IMG/VR virus record: IMGVR_UViG_3300005466_000073
Span: 1-24,548 of that record
Direction: 5' to 3' (one strand)
DNA from: a virus
DNA: 24,548 nt
The notes below the pieces were generated by a model, which made no database searches, had not been told where the DNA came from, and saw only the letters and a program-made list of their open reading frames with translations. Position numbers and translations under genes: made by a program. Below are positions 8,671-15,804 of the stretch, piece after piece. Position 1 is the first letter of the stretch; every line of letters starts with the position of its first letter.

Positions 8671-9606
8671 TTACCTCATTTCGTCGAATGCGCCATTGCC
8701 CCAGAGACGCCGGTTCATCATGGGCGACTCGTAGCTCGCCTTCATGCACTGGTCGACGTCGTTGTCTTCGCTCGGCTCCATGTCGTTCTCACGGGCCGCC
8801 TCGGCACCATCGGCAACGCTCTTCAGGAACGCGGCCGGGTTGTCCTTGGCCGCCTTGTTCGCAACGAGCAGTCCGCGCGCGTAGTCGAGGAACTGGTAGA
8901 GCAGATCGTCCGGGACGTCGATGTAGGTGCCGGTCGTGTTGAACTTCCGGTAGTAGCGGGCGAGGAGCGTGTCGGCCGTGTCGGGGACACAGTCGAACGC
9001 GAGCCGCTGGGTGCCGAAGTTCTGGGTCTGGTCCGAGTACGGGTTGTAGGTCGTGTACTCGGAGGGAGTGCCTCGCTGGGTCGTGTTGGCGTTGTTCCGG
9101 TCCCAGTACCGACGATCACGCTTCGTGAGGACACGCTGGTTCGTCACCATCATGAGCGTGTACATCGAGTTGAAGTCGTTCGGGAGGGCGTAGTCGTTCG
9201 TGCCCGCCACGATCGGGATCGTCTGGTTCCACGTCGCCGTAGTCGTGCTGCTCGCCGAGGCCGTGCCGTCGACCGTGATGCTGGTGACGACGCCGTCGGT
9301 GCCTCGCGTGACTGCGGTGACCGTCACGGTGCCGGTGAAGGAGGGATTCGTGAAGGTCATGCCGACGTTGACGAAGTCGAGGTCACCCGCCGTCACGGGC
9401 GTCACGGTCGTGTTGCTGGCCGTGGTGATCGAGATGGCGAAGGGCTTCGTGGTGTCCTTCAGGAGGAAGGACCAGAACTGCTTGGCCTGCCAGTCCTGAT
9501 AGGCCCGAAGGATGGCCTCGCCAGCCTCGTCCTGCGACTCTTGGGAACCTGTGCCGCCCAGCACGCGGCTGACGTACAGCTTCCCATTGACGGTGGTCAT
9601 GCTCAT
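8671..9606 (-). CDS. Head-tail adaptor (tail-tubular-A / gp4-like) with inserted beta domain
   Basis: A 311-residue protein at ATG 9606 (GAGGTAACCC-ATG). An N-terminal helical part (EAGEAILRAYQDWQAKQFWS) leads into FLLKDTTKP. A Thr/Val-rich beta stretch at residues 58-127 then interrupts the chain, which resumes with TIPIVAGTNDYALPNDFNSM, a signature typical of short-tailed-phage adaptors ('xxxVAGTxDYALPxDFxxM'). The C-terminal half has LLARYYRKF, IDVPDDLLYQFLDYARGLLV and a helical tail, again as in adaptors that bind the portal and seat the nozzle. Without the inserted segment it would have the usual adaptor length of about 240 residues. The gene ends in AGG-TAA, which serves as the ribosome-binding site of the following nozzle-like gene. 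Confidence 0.85.
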   Translation of the reverse strand: MSMTTVNGKLYVSRVLGGTGSQESQDEAGEAILRAYQDWQAKQFWSFLLKDTTKPFAISITTASNTTVTPVTAGDLDFVNVGMTFTNPSFTGTVTVTAVTRGTDGVVTSITVDGTASASSTTTATWNQTIPIVAGTNDYALPNDFNSMYTLMMVTNQRVLTKRDRRYWDRNNANTTQRGTPSEYTTYNPYSDQTQNFGTQRLAFDCVPDTADTLLARYYRKFNTTGTYIDVPDDLLYQFLDYARGLLVANKAAKDNPAAFLKSVADGAEAARENDMEPSEDNDVDQCMKASYESPMMNRRLWGNGAFDEMR

Positions 9607-9609
9607 GGG

Positions 9610-10887
9610 TTACCTCGGGATGGGCGTCCCCAGCCGCTTGATGTCGGCGAAGGAAGGCTTCACGATGGAGGGCTTGCCGAGATCGCGCGTATGCTTGGCA
9701 CGGGTCTCGGAGTAGAACTGATGGAGGGCCGGAATGGTCGCCTCGGGAGTGCGGTTGGCGAGGACCCAACGCTTCGCTTCTTGGCCTAGCCGGGCCCGCA
9801 GAGGGGCGTCCTCGATCAACCGCGACAGCTTCTGGACGAACTCTTCCGGGCTGTTGTAGAGCAGGCCGGTGACGCCGTCCTCGATCTCCTGATAGGGGCC
9901 GACATTCGCCGCGAGCGTTGCCTCGGGGCGTTTCCACACGACCGACTCGTACCACTTGATCGCCGACTTGCATCGGTTGAAGAGGTTGTCGGAGAGCGGG
10001 CAGAGGTTGATGTCGATGTTCAGCAGGCCGCGCTTCAGCTTGTAGGCCTCGTACGGCTTCCACTGGTGGTGCTCGATCTGCGAGTCGGGGATCACGTCGT
10101 GAATCCACGAGAAGTACTCACCGAAGAGGACGATCTTGACCTTCGGGTACTTCTTGCAGACGGCCGCGAGCGCATCCTTGAGCGGGTACCAGTCCGGGAG
10201 GTGCGACTGGCCGCCCTGCCAGAGGATGCGGATCGAGTCGTCCGTGCGGACGATCTCGTGCTGCTCGTAGTCCTCGGGCACGACCGTGTTCGGGAAGAAG
10301 TGAACGGCCTGCGCCCCGACCACTTCCTTGAAGTAGCGGGCCAGAACCGGCGAGGCAGCGGTGACGCCATGGCACTCGCGGATGATCTCGTGGCGGACCT
10401 TCATGTCGAAGAGGTTCCGCTCGATGTCGAAGACGACGTTCTCGTCGTGGGTCCGCTGGTCGACGATCTCGGTGACCTTGCCATTGCCGAGCGGGACCAC
10501 GAGGCCCTCGCCCGGTTCGAGCAGGTAGCCGTCCATGTCGCGGGTACCCATCGTCAGGTAGGCCGAGTTGAACGGATGGACGAAGTCGTTGTTGTCGTCG
10601 TGATCGTAGAAGATCGTCGGGGGATAGAGGTCGTTCCCCTGACGGACGTTCGGACGGATTTCCTTGAGCGTCTGGATGCGGTGCAGTGCCCGGGTGCCGG
10701 CCCATGCGTAGAAGAGGGCGTAGTTGGCGTGCGTGAGCGCGATGTTCGAGTTGCGTGTGCCGCCCTTGTCCACGAACCAGTCGCACAGGTCCAGCTTGGT
10801 CATCTGCGAGGTGGGGACTTGGATGCGGTAGTAAGGGCACGCGCCCGGCCGCATGATGTCGATCGTCCAACCGTACTGCTTCGCCAT
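9610..10887 (-). CDS. Glycosyltransferase, GT-B fold (GT4-like)
   Basis: A 425-residue protein with AAAGGAG six bases before ATG 10887. The N-terminal Rossmann-like half contains FYDHDDNNDF (93-102), resembling the 'vyDxDD' segment of several phage and bacterial GT-B enzymes, and ECHGVTAASPVLARYF (171-186), a typical acceptor-domain strand and helix. The C-terminal half has IRILWQGGQSHLPDWYPLKD (219-238), KIVLFGE, then IDINLCPLSDNLFNRCKSAI (291-310) and GPYQEIEDGVTGLLYNSPEE (330-349), matching the nucleotide-sugar-binding region of GT4 enzymes. It probably transfers a sugar from a nucleotide-sugar donor in the host cytoplasm; donor and acceptor are unknown. It is embedded between structural genes, 3 bases from the adaptor gene, which suggests that a virion protein is the acceptor (inference). 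Confidence 0.82.
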   Translation of the reverse strand: MAKQYGWTIDIMRPGACPYYRIQVPTSQMTKLDLCDWFVDKGGTRNSNIALTHANYALFYAWAGTRALHRIQTLKEIRPNVRQGNDLYPPTIFYDHDDNNDFVHPFNSAYLTMGTRDMDGYLLEPGEGLVVPLGNGKVTEIVDQRTHDENVVFDIERNLFDMKVRHEIIRECHGVTAASPVLARYFKEVVGAQAVHFFPNTVVPEDYEQHEIVRTDDSIRILWQGGQSHLPDWYPLKDALAAVCKKYPKVKIVLFGEYFSWIHDVIPDSQIEHHQWKPYEAYKLKRGLLNIDINLCPLSDNLFNRCKSAIKWYESVVWKRPEATLAANVGPYQEIEDGVTGLLYNSPEEFVQKLSRLIEDAPLRARLGQEAKRWVLANRTPEATIPALHQFYSETRAKHTRDLGKPSIVKPSFADIKRLGTPIPR

Positions 10888-10899
10888 GGAAGGCTCCTT

Positions 10900-11334
10900 T
10901 CAGTTCAGCTTGATCTTACCGCGCAGGTCGCACGGCACGCCCGATTGTTCGAGCATTTCGATGACAGCGTAGAAGAACGGCTTGTTCAACTGGAGCCGCC
11001 CATCGATCGTCTTGTATAGCTGGCCGTCGTCCATCAGTTCACCGGACGCCTCGTCGTAACGGGCGAACATGCCGAGGATCAGAGCCCACGTTGCCTCGGA
11101 GACGCGGGCGACGTGCTGGAACTGACGGGTCGGATCGAACCCGTCAGCCCTTGAGTACTTGCCAAGCTGGGAGAGCGTCTGCTGCATGTTCCGGTACTCG
11201 ACGAGCCCGTCACGCATCGCCTTCTCCTTGGCGACATGCTCCTGTGCCAGCTTGAGGCCGTCGGTAGCGAAGTCCATCTGCTGCCTGATCCCGGCCTTGA
11301 TGCGGGTGACTTTCAGTTCACCACTGGTGCTCAT
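10900..11334 (-). CDS. Conserved-looking small helical phage protein, function unknown
   Basis: A 144-residue protein. I choose ATG 11334 over the longer in-frame start at 11421, because the upstream extension lies inside the preceding gene, has out-of-frame composition, and AAAGGA sits 8 bases ahead of 11334. It is mostly helical and charged (GLKLAQEHVAKEKAMRDGLV, ARVSEATWALILGMFARYDE). The C-terminal part is LQLNKPFFYAVIEMLEQSGV, then CDLRGKIKLN. No motif is recognised. It lies between the beta-rich adhesin-like protein and the GT-B glycosyltransferase, with one base to the former and 12 to the latter, so it is co-transcribed with the virion genes. It could be a small structural or chaperone-type protein; this is a guess from context. 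Confidence 0.72.
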   Translation of the reverse strand: MSTSGELKVTRIKAGIRQQMDFATDGLKLAQEHVAKEKAMRDGLVEYRNMQQTLSQLGKYSRADGFDPTRQFQHVARVSEATWALILGMFARYDEASGELMDDGQLYKTIDGRLQLNKPFFYAVIEMLEQSGVPCDLRGKIKLN

Positions 11335-11335
11335 G

Positions 11336-12457
11336 TTACGAGTCCTTTCTCCAGTAGACCGCCTGCTTGTTGTAGGTGGTCCGCACGGAGGCCATGTTCG
11401 TGAAGGTGACGACGACGTCAACTCCTGTCGATGGCACGGTGTAGGGGATGTCGACCGGCGTGTCGTTGGTCGTTCGGGCGTAGGTCGCGGACTGATCGAC
11501 CCCGTTGATGGCGACGTGAGTGACCCGGTTGCCGGGTGTCGGCCGGGCAGTGATGGTCAGGACGTCGCCCGTGTGGACCGTGGTCGGGATGCCCGAGATG
11601 GTTCCGGTCGTCGCCTGCCCTGTGGGCGGTGCGGTGACGGTCACGGCCGAGGCACCATTGCCCGCTGCGACCGTCGAAAAGGCGACCGTGTGGTCCGCAT
11701 TCGAGACGATGTCGTAGTAGCCGTTGGTTCGGGCAGTGGTTACGGCCGAGTTGCCGATCGTGACGCCATCGAGCAGGATGTTGTCGAGTGAGTAGCCGTT
11801 GGCAACCGTCAGGGTGATCCGGAGGGTCGCACCGTCGTTCACCGTGTTCGCGCCAGTATGATCGGACGTGACGTGAGCATCGCTCATCGTTGCGGTGATC
11901 GTATGGGCAGCCGGCGCTACGTCGGCATAGGTGATCGCGACATAGACCGAGGTCCCGGCTGCGAGCGAGAGGTTGCAGGCGATCCAGAGAGCGTTGCCGG
12001 TGTTGCCGCTGCTCAGAGGTGTGCCGGAACAGACGATCGTGCGGGTGAAGGTCGTGAAGACGGCGTGCGTCGCACTGATCTCGTTCGCGGCGAGAGCAGC
12101 ATTGCCGTGGTTCGGGCCTCCCCCGTCCGTCGTGCTGATCCACTCGTGCCCCGCCGAGTCGATCAGCGAACAGGCGAAATACGTGCCGTTGTTTGTGACG
12201 TCGACGTTGTCATTGAGGAGTGCAGCGATCTTGATAGTGACGATGTACGTGGCACCGGGCGTGATCGTCCCATCGAGGCCGAACTTGGTCGGGTTGCTAC
12301 CGTTGCCACCGTTGACGTTGGCAGTGATGTAGGAGGTGATCCCGTCGTCCGACGCGAGTGCTGCCGCGTTCGTTCCGCCGATACCACTACCGCCAGTGCC
12401 GGTACGCGGTGGGTCCCACGCAGCGAGGATGTCGCTGTTGGTATGAAGCGCGGTCAT
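11336..12457 (-). CDS. Beta-rich adhesin/decoration-like virion protein with shared and repeat domains
   Basis: A 373-residue protein behind GAGGTGAACCA-ATG. Residues about 20-180 form a Gly/Thr/Ser-rich beta domain shared with the fibre-like protein encoded at 4146-5402 (common blocks include SLIDSAGxEW, ITPGATYxVT-type strands, CSGTPxSxGNTxNAxW and a closing 'Y-ITY' strand). Residues about 185-262 resemble bacterial surface repeats of the InlB-B/Flg_new type: an 'ITATMSD...NDGATLRITLTVANGYSLDNILLDG' progression. A second, diverged copy follows at 270-355 (GDVLTITARPTPGNRVTHVA, INGVDQSATY). Such modules are usually surface-exposed binding domains. No signal peptide is visible, so it is a virion rather than a secreted protein. 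It is the first gene after four tiny head-region genes and is probably a head fibre, decoration or tail-spike-like protein. Confidence 0.8.
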   Translation of the reverse strand: MTALHTNSDILAAWDPPRTGTGGSGIGGTNAAALASDDGITSYITANVNGGNGSNPTKFGLDGTITPGATYIVTIKIAALLNDNVDVTNNGTYFACSLIDSAGHEWISTTDGGGPNHGNAALAANEISATHAVFTTFTRTIVCSGTPLSSGNTGNALWIACNLSLAAGTSVYVAITYADVAPAAHTITATMSDAHVTSDHTGANTVNDGATLRITLTVANGYSLDNILLDGVTIGNSAVTTARTNGYYDIVSNADHTVAFSTVAAGNGASAVTVTAPPTGQATTGTISGIPTTVHTGDVLTITARPTPGNRVTHVAINGVDQSATYARTTNDTPVDIPYTVPSTGVDVVVTFTNMASVRTTYNKQAVYWRKDS

Positions 12458-12472
12458 TGGTTCACCTCTGGG

Positions 12473-12655
12473 TTACGCGCCGCGAACTTTCTTCAGCGCA
12501 GGGTTCTTCGCCTTCGCAGCCGGGGACGCCTTGCGTGCCGCAGCCGCGATCATCGCGCGTCCAGCCTCGATGGATTCGCCTTCGCCAGCCGCAGCCTTCT
12601 CCGCCGCAGCCTCGAAGCCGATGTGCTTCGTGGGGTTGCCTCGTTTGCTTGCCAT
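12473..12655 (-). CDS. Tiny Ala/Lys-rich protein, function unknown
   Basis: A 60-residue basic protein at ATG 12655 with GGGGGAG seven bases upstream. The sequence is helical and Ala-rich (FEAAAEKAAAGEGESIEAGR), then basic at the C-terminus (AKAKNPALKKVRGA). No known motif is seen. It is one of four consecutive tiny genes between the capsid terminator and the adhesin-like gene, with a single base separating it from its upstream neighbour. A DNA- or capsid-associated role is possible because of the Lys/Arg tail, but this is speculation. Confidence 0.65.
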   Translation of the reverse strand: MASKRGNPTKHIGFEAAAEKAAAGEGESIEAGRAMIAAAARKASPAAKAKNPALKKVRGA

Positions 12656-12656
12656 G

Positions 12657-12905
12657 TTACTTCTCCCCCTTGAACGCCTTGTGCAGGCGCTTGATGTGGG
12701 TGCGGGCCTCCTCCATGCCGGGCTTCTCGGAGCGAAGGTGCTTCGGGAGCAACTTCTCGCCGCTGCCAGCGTGGGGCTTGCGGGCCTGATCTTGCAGAGC
12801 GTAGAGGGCCGAATGCATCTCGGACGCCATCTGCTCGTGCGGTTCCATTTCCATCCCGGGCCCGCACGCCATCGCGTCGGACACCGGGCTCTTGCGCTTC
12901 GCCAT
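12657..12905 (-). CDS. Small charged protein, function unknown
   Basis: An 82-residue protein at ATG 12905; AAGGAG lies 9 bases upstream and overlaps the end of the preceding gene. It opens with a basic segment (MAKRKSPV), has a Met/His-rich helix (MEMEPHEQMASEMHSALYAL) and ends with Lys-rich helices (EEARTHIKRLHKAFKGEK). No known family is recognised. The helical, dibasic nature is like that of the neighbouring tiny proteins, with which it forms an operon segment whose junctions are 1-3 bases. Confidence 0.68.
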   Translation of the reverse strand: MAKRKSPVSDAMACGPGMEMEPHEQMASEMHSALYALQDQARKPHAGSGEKLLPKHLRSEKPGMEEARTHIKRLHKAFKGEK

Positions 12906-12908
12906 GGC

Positions 12909-13139
12909 CTAGTACTCCTTCAGCGGCGCAGCCTTGTTGGCCTTGCGCGCCTTCGACACGGCCATCTTCGCCGTATCCTTGTTCTTCGCCCCGGCGACGT
13001 ATGCCGCCTCGGTGGCGTTCATGTCCGTGCCCTTGGGGCCGAACAGGGTCTGGTCGATCGCGGGATCGCCGGTCGACTCGACGGGAGCCGCATAGTTGCC
13101 CACGCGGGCGGTGTTCACGGTCGGGTCCTTACGGGCCAT
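12909..13139 (-). CDS. Small basic protein, function unknown
   Basis: A 76-residue protein. I use ATG 13139 (MARKDPTV) instead of the in-frame upstream start at 13181, because GGGGTG is placed 5 bases before it and the extension would overlap the previous gene. The first half is polar and Gly/Pro-containing (GDPAIDQTLFGPKGTDMNAT); the second is a Lys/Ala-rich helix (AKNKDTAKMAVSKARKANKA). No motif is recognised. It begins one base after the preceding stop. Confidence 0.66.
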   Translation of the reverse strand: MARKDPTVNTARVGNYAAPVESTGDPAIDQTLFGPKGTDMNATEAAYVAGAKNKDTAKMAVSKARKANKAAPLKEY

Positions 13140-13140
13140 G

Positions 13141-13407
13141 CTAGCACCCCGGCTTGGCAGGCCACGGATTCTGACCGCCACGGTTGTCGGCGACGCGCTT
13201 GTCGACGCCGTCCGCGAAGGAGGGCATGGCGACGGTCTTCTGGTCGCCGTCGTTGGCAGTCATCGGAGCATCGATCATCATGTTGGCCTTTTCGAGGTTG
13301 TCCATGTTGACGCCGATCGGCTGCGGAAGATTGTCGATGCCATCGATGACGGGCGGCAGGTCCTTGTCGCTCGACGTGATGATGTACGGATTCTTTCTGC
13401 TACCCAT
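13141..13407 (-). CDS. Small protein after the capsid terminator, function unknown
   Basis: An 88-residue protein. ATG 13407 is preferred over the in-frame ATG at 13455, because GAGGTGACA immediately precedes it and the longer form would run through the terminator hairpin. The sequence (MGSRKNPYIITSSDKDLPPV and onwards) is polar, with Asp/Asn/Pro-rich loops, two Met-containing strands, and a Trp-Pro-Ala C-terminus (GGQNPWPAKPGC). No motif is recognised. It is the first gene after the capsid terminator, so its expression depends on read-through or on a promoter I cannot identify in the 71-base gap. Confidence 0.7.
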   Translation of the reverse strand: MGSRKNPYIITSSDKDLPPVIDGIDNLPQPIGVNMDNLEKANMMIDAPMTANDGDQKTVAMPSFADGVDKRVADNRGGQNPWPAKPGC

Positions 13408-13420
13408 TGTCACCTCAGAC

Positions 13421-13457
13421 AAGAAAGGGGGCCGGGCCATCGACCCAGCCCCCATTT
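13421..13457 (-). terminator. Rho-independent terminator after the capsid gene
   Basis: Read on the minus strand, GGGGGCUGGG pairs with CCCGGCCCCC (one G-U pair) around a 7-base loop and is followed by UUUCUU. An AAA on the 5' side can extend the stem against the U-run, so the structure could also work in the other direction. It lies 22 bases past the capsid stop and 14 bases before the next start. Capsid genes commonly have such a partial terminator that allows high capsid expression with reduced read-through. Confidence 0.8.
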
Positions 13458-13470
13458 CAGGTTGCAGAGG

Positions 13471-13488
13471 CGTCAGCCTTAGCTGACG
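13471..13488 (-). other. Stem-loop spanning the capsid gene stop codon
   Basis: A perfect 7-base inverted repeat, CGTCAGC / GCTGACG, with a 4-base loop containing part of the TAA stop of the capsid gene. It has no U-run, so it is not itself a terminator. It could stabilise the 3' end of the capsid mRNA or act with the adjacent terminator hairpin; the function is inferred. Confidence 0.55.
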
Positions 13489-14516
13489 GCGCTCTTGTTG
13501 TTCACGCCGACGATTCGGCCGTTCGCCTTCTCGTTCAGCACCTCCAGCGTCACTTCCCCGACCACGAGGCCAGCGACGGAGTCACCGCGCTTGCCCACGA
13601 GTTCGTGCGACATCGGACGGAGCCACGCGAGACGGTTGATCGCCCGCGACAGGAAGAACATCTGGCCGCCCGTGTTCGTCGCCGAACCGGTCGCGGTCGT
13701 GGTGTTCGTCGACTCGGGCACCCACCGATCGAGAACGATCTGGATGAGGCCGAAGTCACTGTCGTAGAAGTCGATCGCACCGACCAGCTTCTTGTCCACG
13801 GCCGCGATGTTGCGCGCGTGGGGGGTACCCGCCGCCGCTCCCGGAACCGTGAACGCACTGATCTGACGCTTCACCTTCGGGCTGACGTACACCTGCTCGG
13901 GATTGCCACCCGCCGAGTAGATGCTGTTCAGCATCGAGTTGAAGTCGTACACGTCGACGATACCGTCGTGGGTCGCATCGGCGAGAGCACCGGACGTACC
14001 GGCCGCACCCGCGAACGCGGAGTTCGTGGCGATGAAGGCCTGAAGACCCTTCATGACACGGCCACCCGCGCTGGACGACGTACCCGTCGAGGTCGTCAAC
14101 TGACCGAACACGACCTTCTCCAGCTTGATCGCCAACTCCTTCGTGGCCTTCTGGACCTCGTAGGCGTAGCCGTCGGCGAAGCCGGCCGTATCCACCGCGC
14201 GCTGGGACAGGGACATACCCACGTCCTTGCGGAGGATCATCGTGATGTTGAACTCACGGACCGGCGACACCTGCGTGTCGAGGGCCCAGTCAGCACCTTC
14301 CGCAGCGCCGGACAGGTCGGGCGTACCGAGCGTGTCCTTCAGCCACTGATGGTAGATGTGACGGCAACCAACCTTCGGAGCCTGCGACACGAACGGCGTG
14401 TCGAAGGGCGAGATGTTGGTGATCTGCTCCAGCAAGTCCTCACGCGCGACACCGGACTTGAGGTCCGAGCCGTCGTACAGGTACGCGCCGAAGTTACCGG
14501 GGACTGCACCAGCCAT
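13479..14516 (-). CDS. Major capsid protein, SU10/DUF5309 family (HK97 fold)
   Basis: A 345-residue protein at ATG 14516. The N-terminus has the pattern LLEQITNISPFDTPFVSQAP followed by HIYHQWLKDTL, which is typical of the SU10-type major head proteins (DUF5309, short-tailed phages with HK97-fold shells). Further family-like segments are VQKATKELAIKLEKVVFGQL, the 'MKGLQAFI' loop, IVDVYDFNSMLNSIYSAGGN and QVYVSPKVKRQISAF. The length is usual for the family. It follows the scaffold gene by 61 bases and is followed by a strong terminator, as expected for the most abundant virion protein. Its stop codon sits inside a short stem-loop. No cleavable N-terminal pro-domain is obvious. Confidence 0.9.
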   Translation of the reverse strand: MAGAVPGNFGAYLYDGSDLKSGVAREDLLEQITNISPFDTPFVSQAPKVGCRHIYHQWLKDTLGTPDLSGAAEGADWALDTQVSPVREFNITMILRKDVGMSLSQRAVDTAGFADGYAYEVQKATKELAIKLEKVVFGQLTTSTGTSSSAGGRVMKGLQAFIATNSAFAGAAGTSGALADATHDGIVDVYDFNSMLNSIYSAGGNPEQVYVSPKVKRQISAFTVPGAAAGTPHARNIAAVDKKLVGAIDFYDSDFGLIQIVLDRWVPESTNTTTATGSATNTGGQMFFLSRAINRLAWLRPMSHELVGKRGDSVAGLVVGEVTLEVLNEKANGRIVGVNNKSAVS

Positions 14517-14528
14517 TGTTGTATCCCC

Positions 14529-14546
14529 GCCAGCCTTTCTGCTGGC
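14529..14546 (-). promoter_or_regulatory. Hairpin in the capsid gene leader
   Basis: In the 61-base gap between scaffold and capsid genes, GCCAGC and GCTGGC form a 6-base stem around AGAAAG, ending about 12 bases before the capsid ATG and just ahead of the GGGGAT ribosome-binding site. It may stabilise the processed capsid mRNA or tune translation. No convincing sigma-70 or sigma-54 promoter is seen in the gap. Confidence 0.45.
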
Positions 14547-14577
14547 AAGTTGTACTACGTTGAGTTACCCGGTGACG

Positions 14578-15762
14578 CTACTGGACGTAGAATCCCGGAG
14601 GGAGAGGGATGACCATCTTGCGGTACGCAGCACCCGAGGCAGAGCCGGGGCTGTCGCCCTCGATCGCCATTCGGTTGAGCAGGGCCTGCCTCTCTTCGAA
14701 GCTGCCTCGCTGCTGCCCGCCCTGATGGACACCTGTTCCACCAGCGGAACCGCGAACGACCCCGGCGTCTTTCAACGCCTCGGCCTTCAGTTCCTCACGG
14801 ACCTCCTTGCGTGCGTCGAGTTCGATCTCGCGCTTGGTGTCGGCCTCAGTCTTGGCGGCACCGACCTGCGCTCCCGTGGCGGCCTTGTAGGACGTCCACG
14901 CGAGTTCGGTTGCGCCAACCTGATCGCCCGCCTTCTGGAGGGCGTCGATGGCCTTAGCAAGGGGGGTGTTGCTCCGAACGAACAGAGCAACCTCATCGGA
15001 GAACTGCTCGGAGCCGGGGTGCTTCTCGGTCATGTACCGAGTCACCTCGCCCCACTTCCTGTCTTCCGCTTCTTGCGCGGATTCACGGGACGCATCGTTC
15101 TCCTGCACGCGGTACGAAGCGATGGCGTCGGCCAGTTCACGGTTGGCCTTCGACAGCTTCTTGTTCGCCTCCGCGTCGAGAAGTCCACCTTCCTCGACGA
15201 TCTCCGACAGCACCTTGTCGTAGTTGGCCTGCGCCTCGTCCACTTGGGTTCGTGACACCCTCGGGACAGGAGCGGCCTGCGGAGCGGCCTGCGGGGCCGG
15301 TGTCTGGCGAAGTCTCAGGTTCTCGGCTTCGATCGCAGCCAGCTTCGCAGCCAACTGGTCACGCTCGTCGAGAGCCTTGTTCGCCATCTGGGCGAGATTA
15401 CTACCGCCCTTGATCGCCTCTTCCACCGTCAGGTACTTGCCGTTGTACTTCCCAGTCTTCGGGTCGAACGTGGCTTTCGCTGCGGCTTCGAGCGCCTCGG
15501 GGGTATCCGCCTTGACCGGAGCGTCACCGGCACTACCGGGCTTCACAGCGGGTTGGCCGCCTTCCACCGTCGTTGCCTGACCACCAGTCGTGGTGCTCCC
15601 TCCGGCACCGGGTTGTCCGGCGTCGGGGGTAGTTCCTGCGGGCGGCGGCGTACCGTGCTGCCACCCGATTGCATTCATGGGACCCATGACGTCGCGCTCG
15701 ACCAGCGTCTTCGCGAGCAACGAGGTCATTTCCTGCTCTTCTTTCGATCTTCCGAGACTCAT
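14578..15762 (-). CDS. Capsid scaffolding protein
   Basis: A 394-residue protein, ATG 15762 with AAGGAG five bases upstream; the internal ATG at codon 12 lacks such spacing. Residues about 35-85 are a low-complexity Gly/Pro/Thr/Gln segment. Residues about 90-120 hold 'TFDPKTGKYNGKYLTVEEAI', common at the start of scaffold domains. Then come long charged helices (NKALDERDQLAAKLAAIEAE, NYDKVLSEIVEEGGLLDAEA, further Lys/Glu-rich coils), a Pro/Ala/Gln linker, and an Arg-rich C-terminus. Position directly upstream of the capsid gene and the acidic, coiled-coil nature are those of phage scaffolds. No protease motif is visible, so it is probably a scaffold without maturation protease. Confidence 0.85.
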   Translation of the reverse strand: MSLGRSKEEQEMTSLLAKTLVERDVMGPMNAIGWQHGTPPPAGTTPDAGQPGAGGSTTTGGQATTVEGGQPAVKPGSAGDAPVKADTPEALEAAAKATFDPKTGKYNGKYLTVEEAIKGGSNLAQMANKALDERDQLAAKLAAIEAENLRLRQTPAPQAAPQAAPVPRVSRTQVDEAQANYDKVLSEIVEEGGLLDAEANKKLSKANRELADAIASYRVQENDASRESAQEAEDRKWGEVTRYMTEKHPGSEQFSDEVALFVRSNTPLAKAIDALQKAGDQVGATELAWTSYKAATGAQVGAAKTEADTKREIELDARKEVREELKAEALKDAGVVRGSAGGTGVHQGGQQRGSFEERQALLNRMAIEGDSPGSASGAAYRKMVIPLPPGFYVQ

Positions 15763-15804
15763 CCTTTCTCCTTGCCGGGTGGTCCGGCGCGGTGATGGTT
15801 CGCG

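Noticed and set aside
5025-8942. A 1305-codon open frame on the plus strand
   Set aside because: It lies antisense to the nozzle-like and fibre genes. Its product is Arg/Asp/Val/Gly-rich without motifs, and such frames arise from strong third-position GC bias in the real genes. It also has no ribosome-binding context.
10901-11421. Longer start for the 144-residue protein
   Set aside because: The 29-residue extension overlaps the adhesin-like gene and reads as Ser/Pro/Arg-rich out-of-frame sequence. ATG 11334 has its own AAAGGA.
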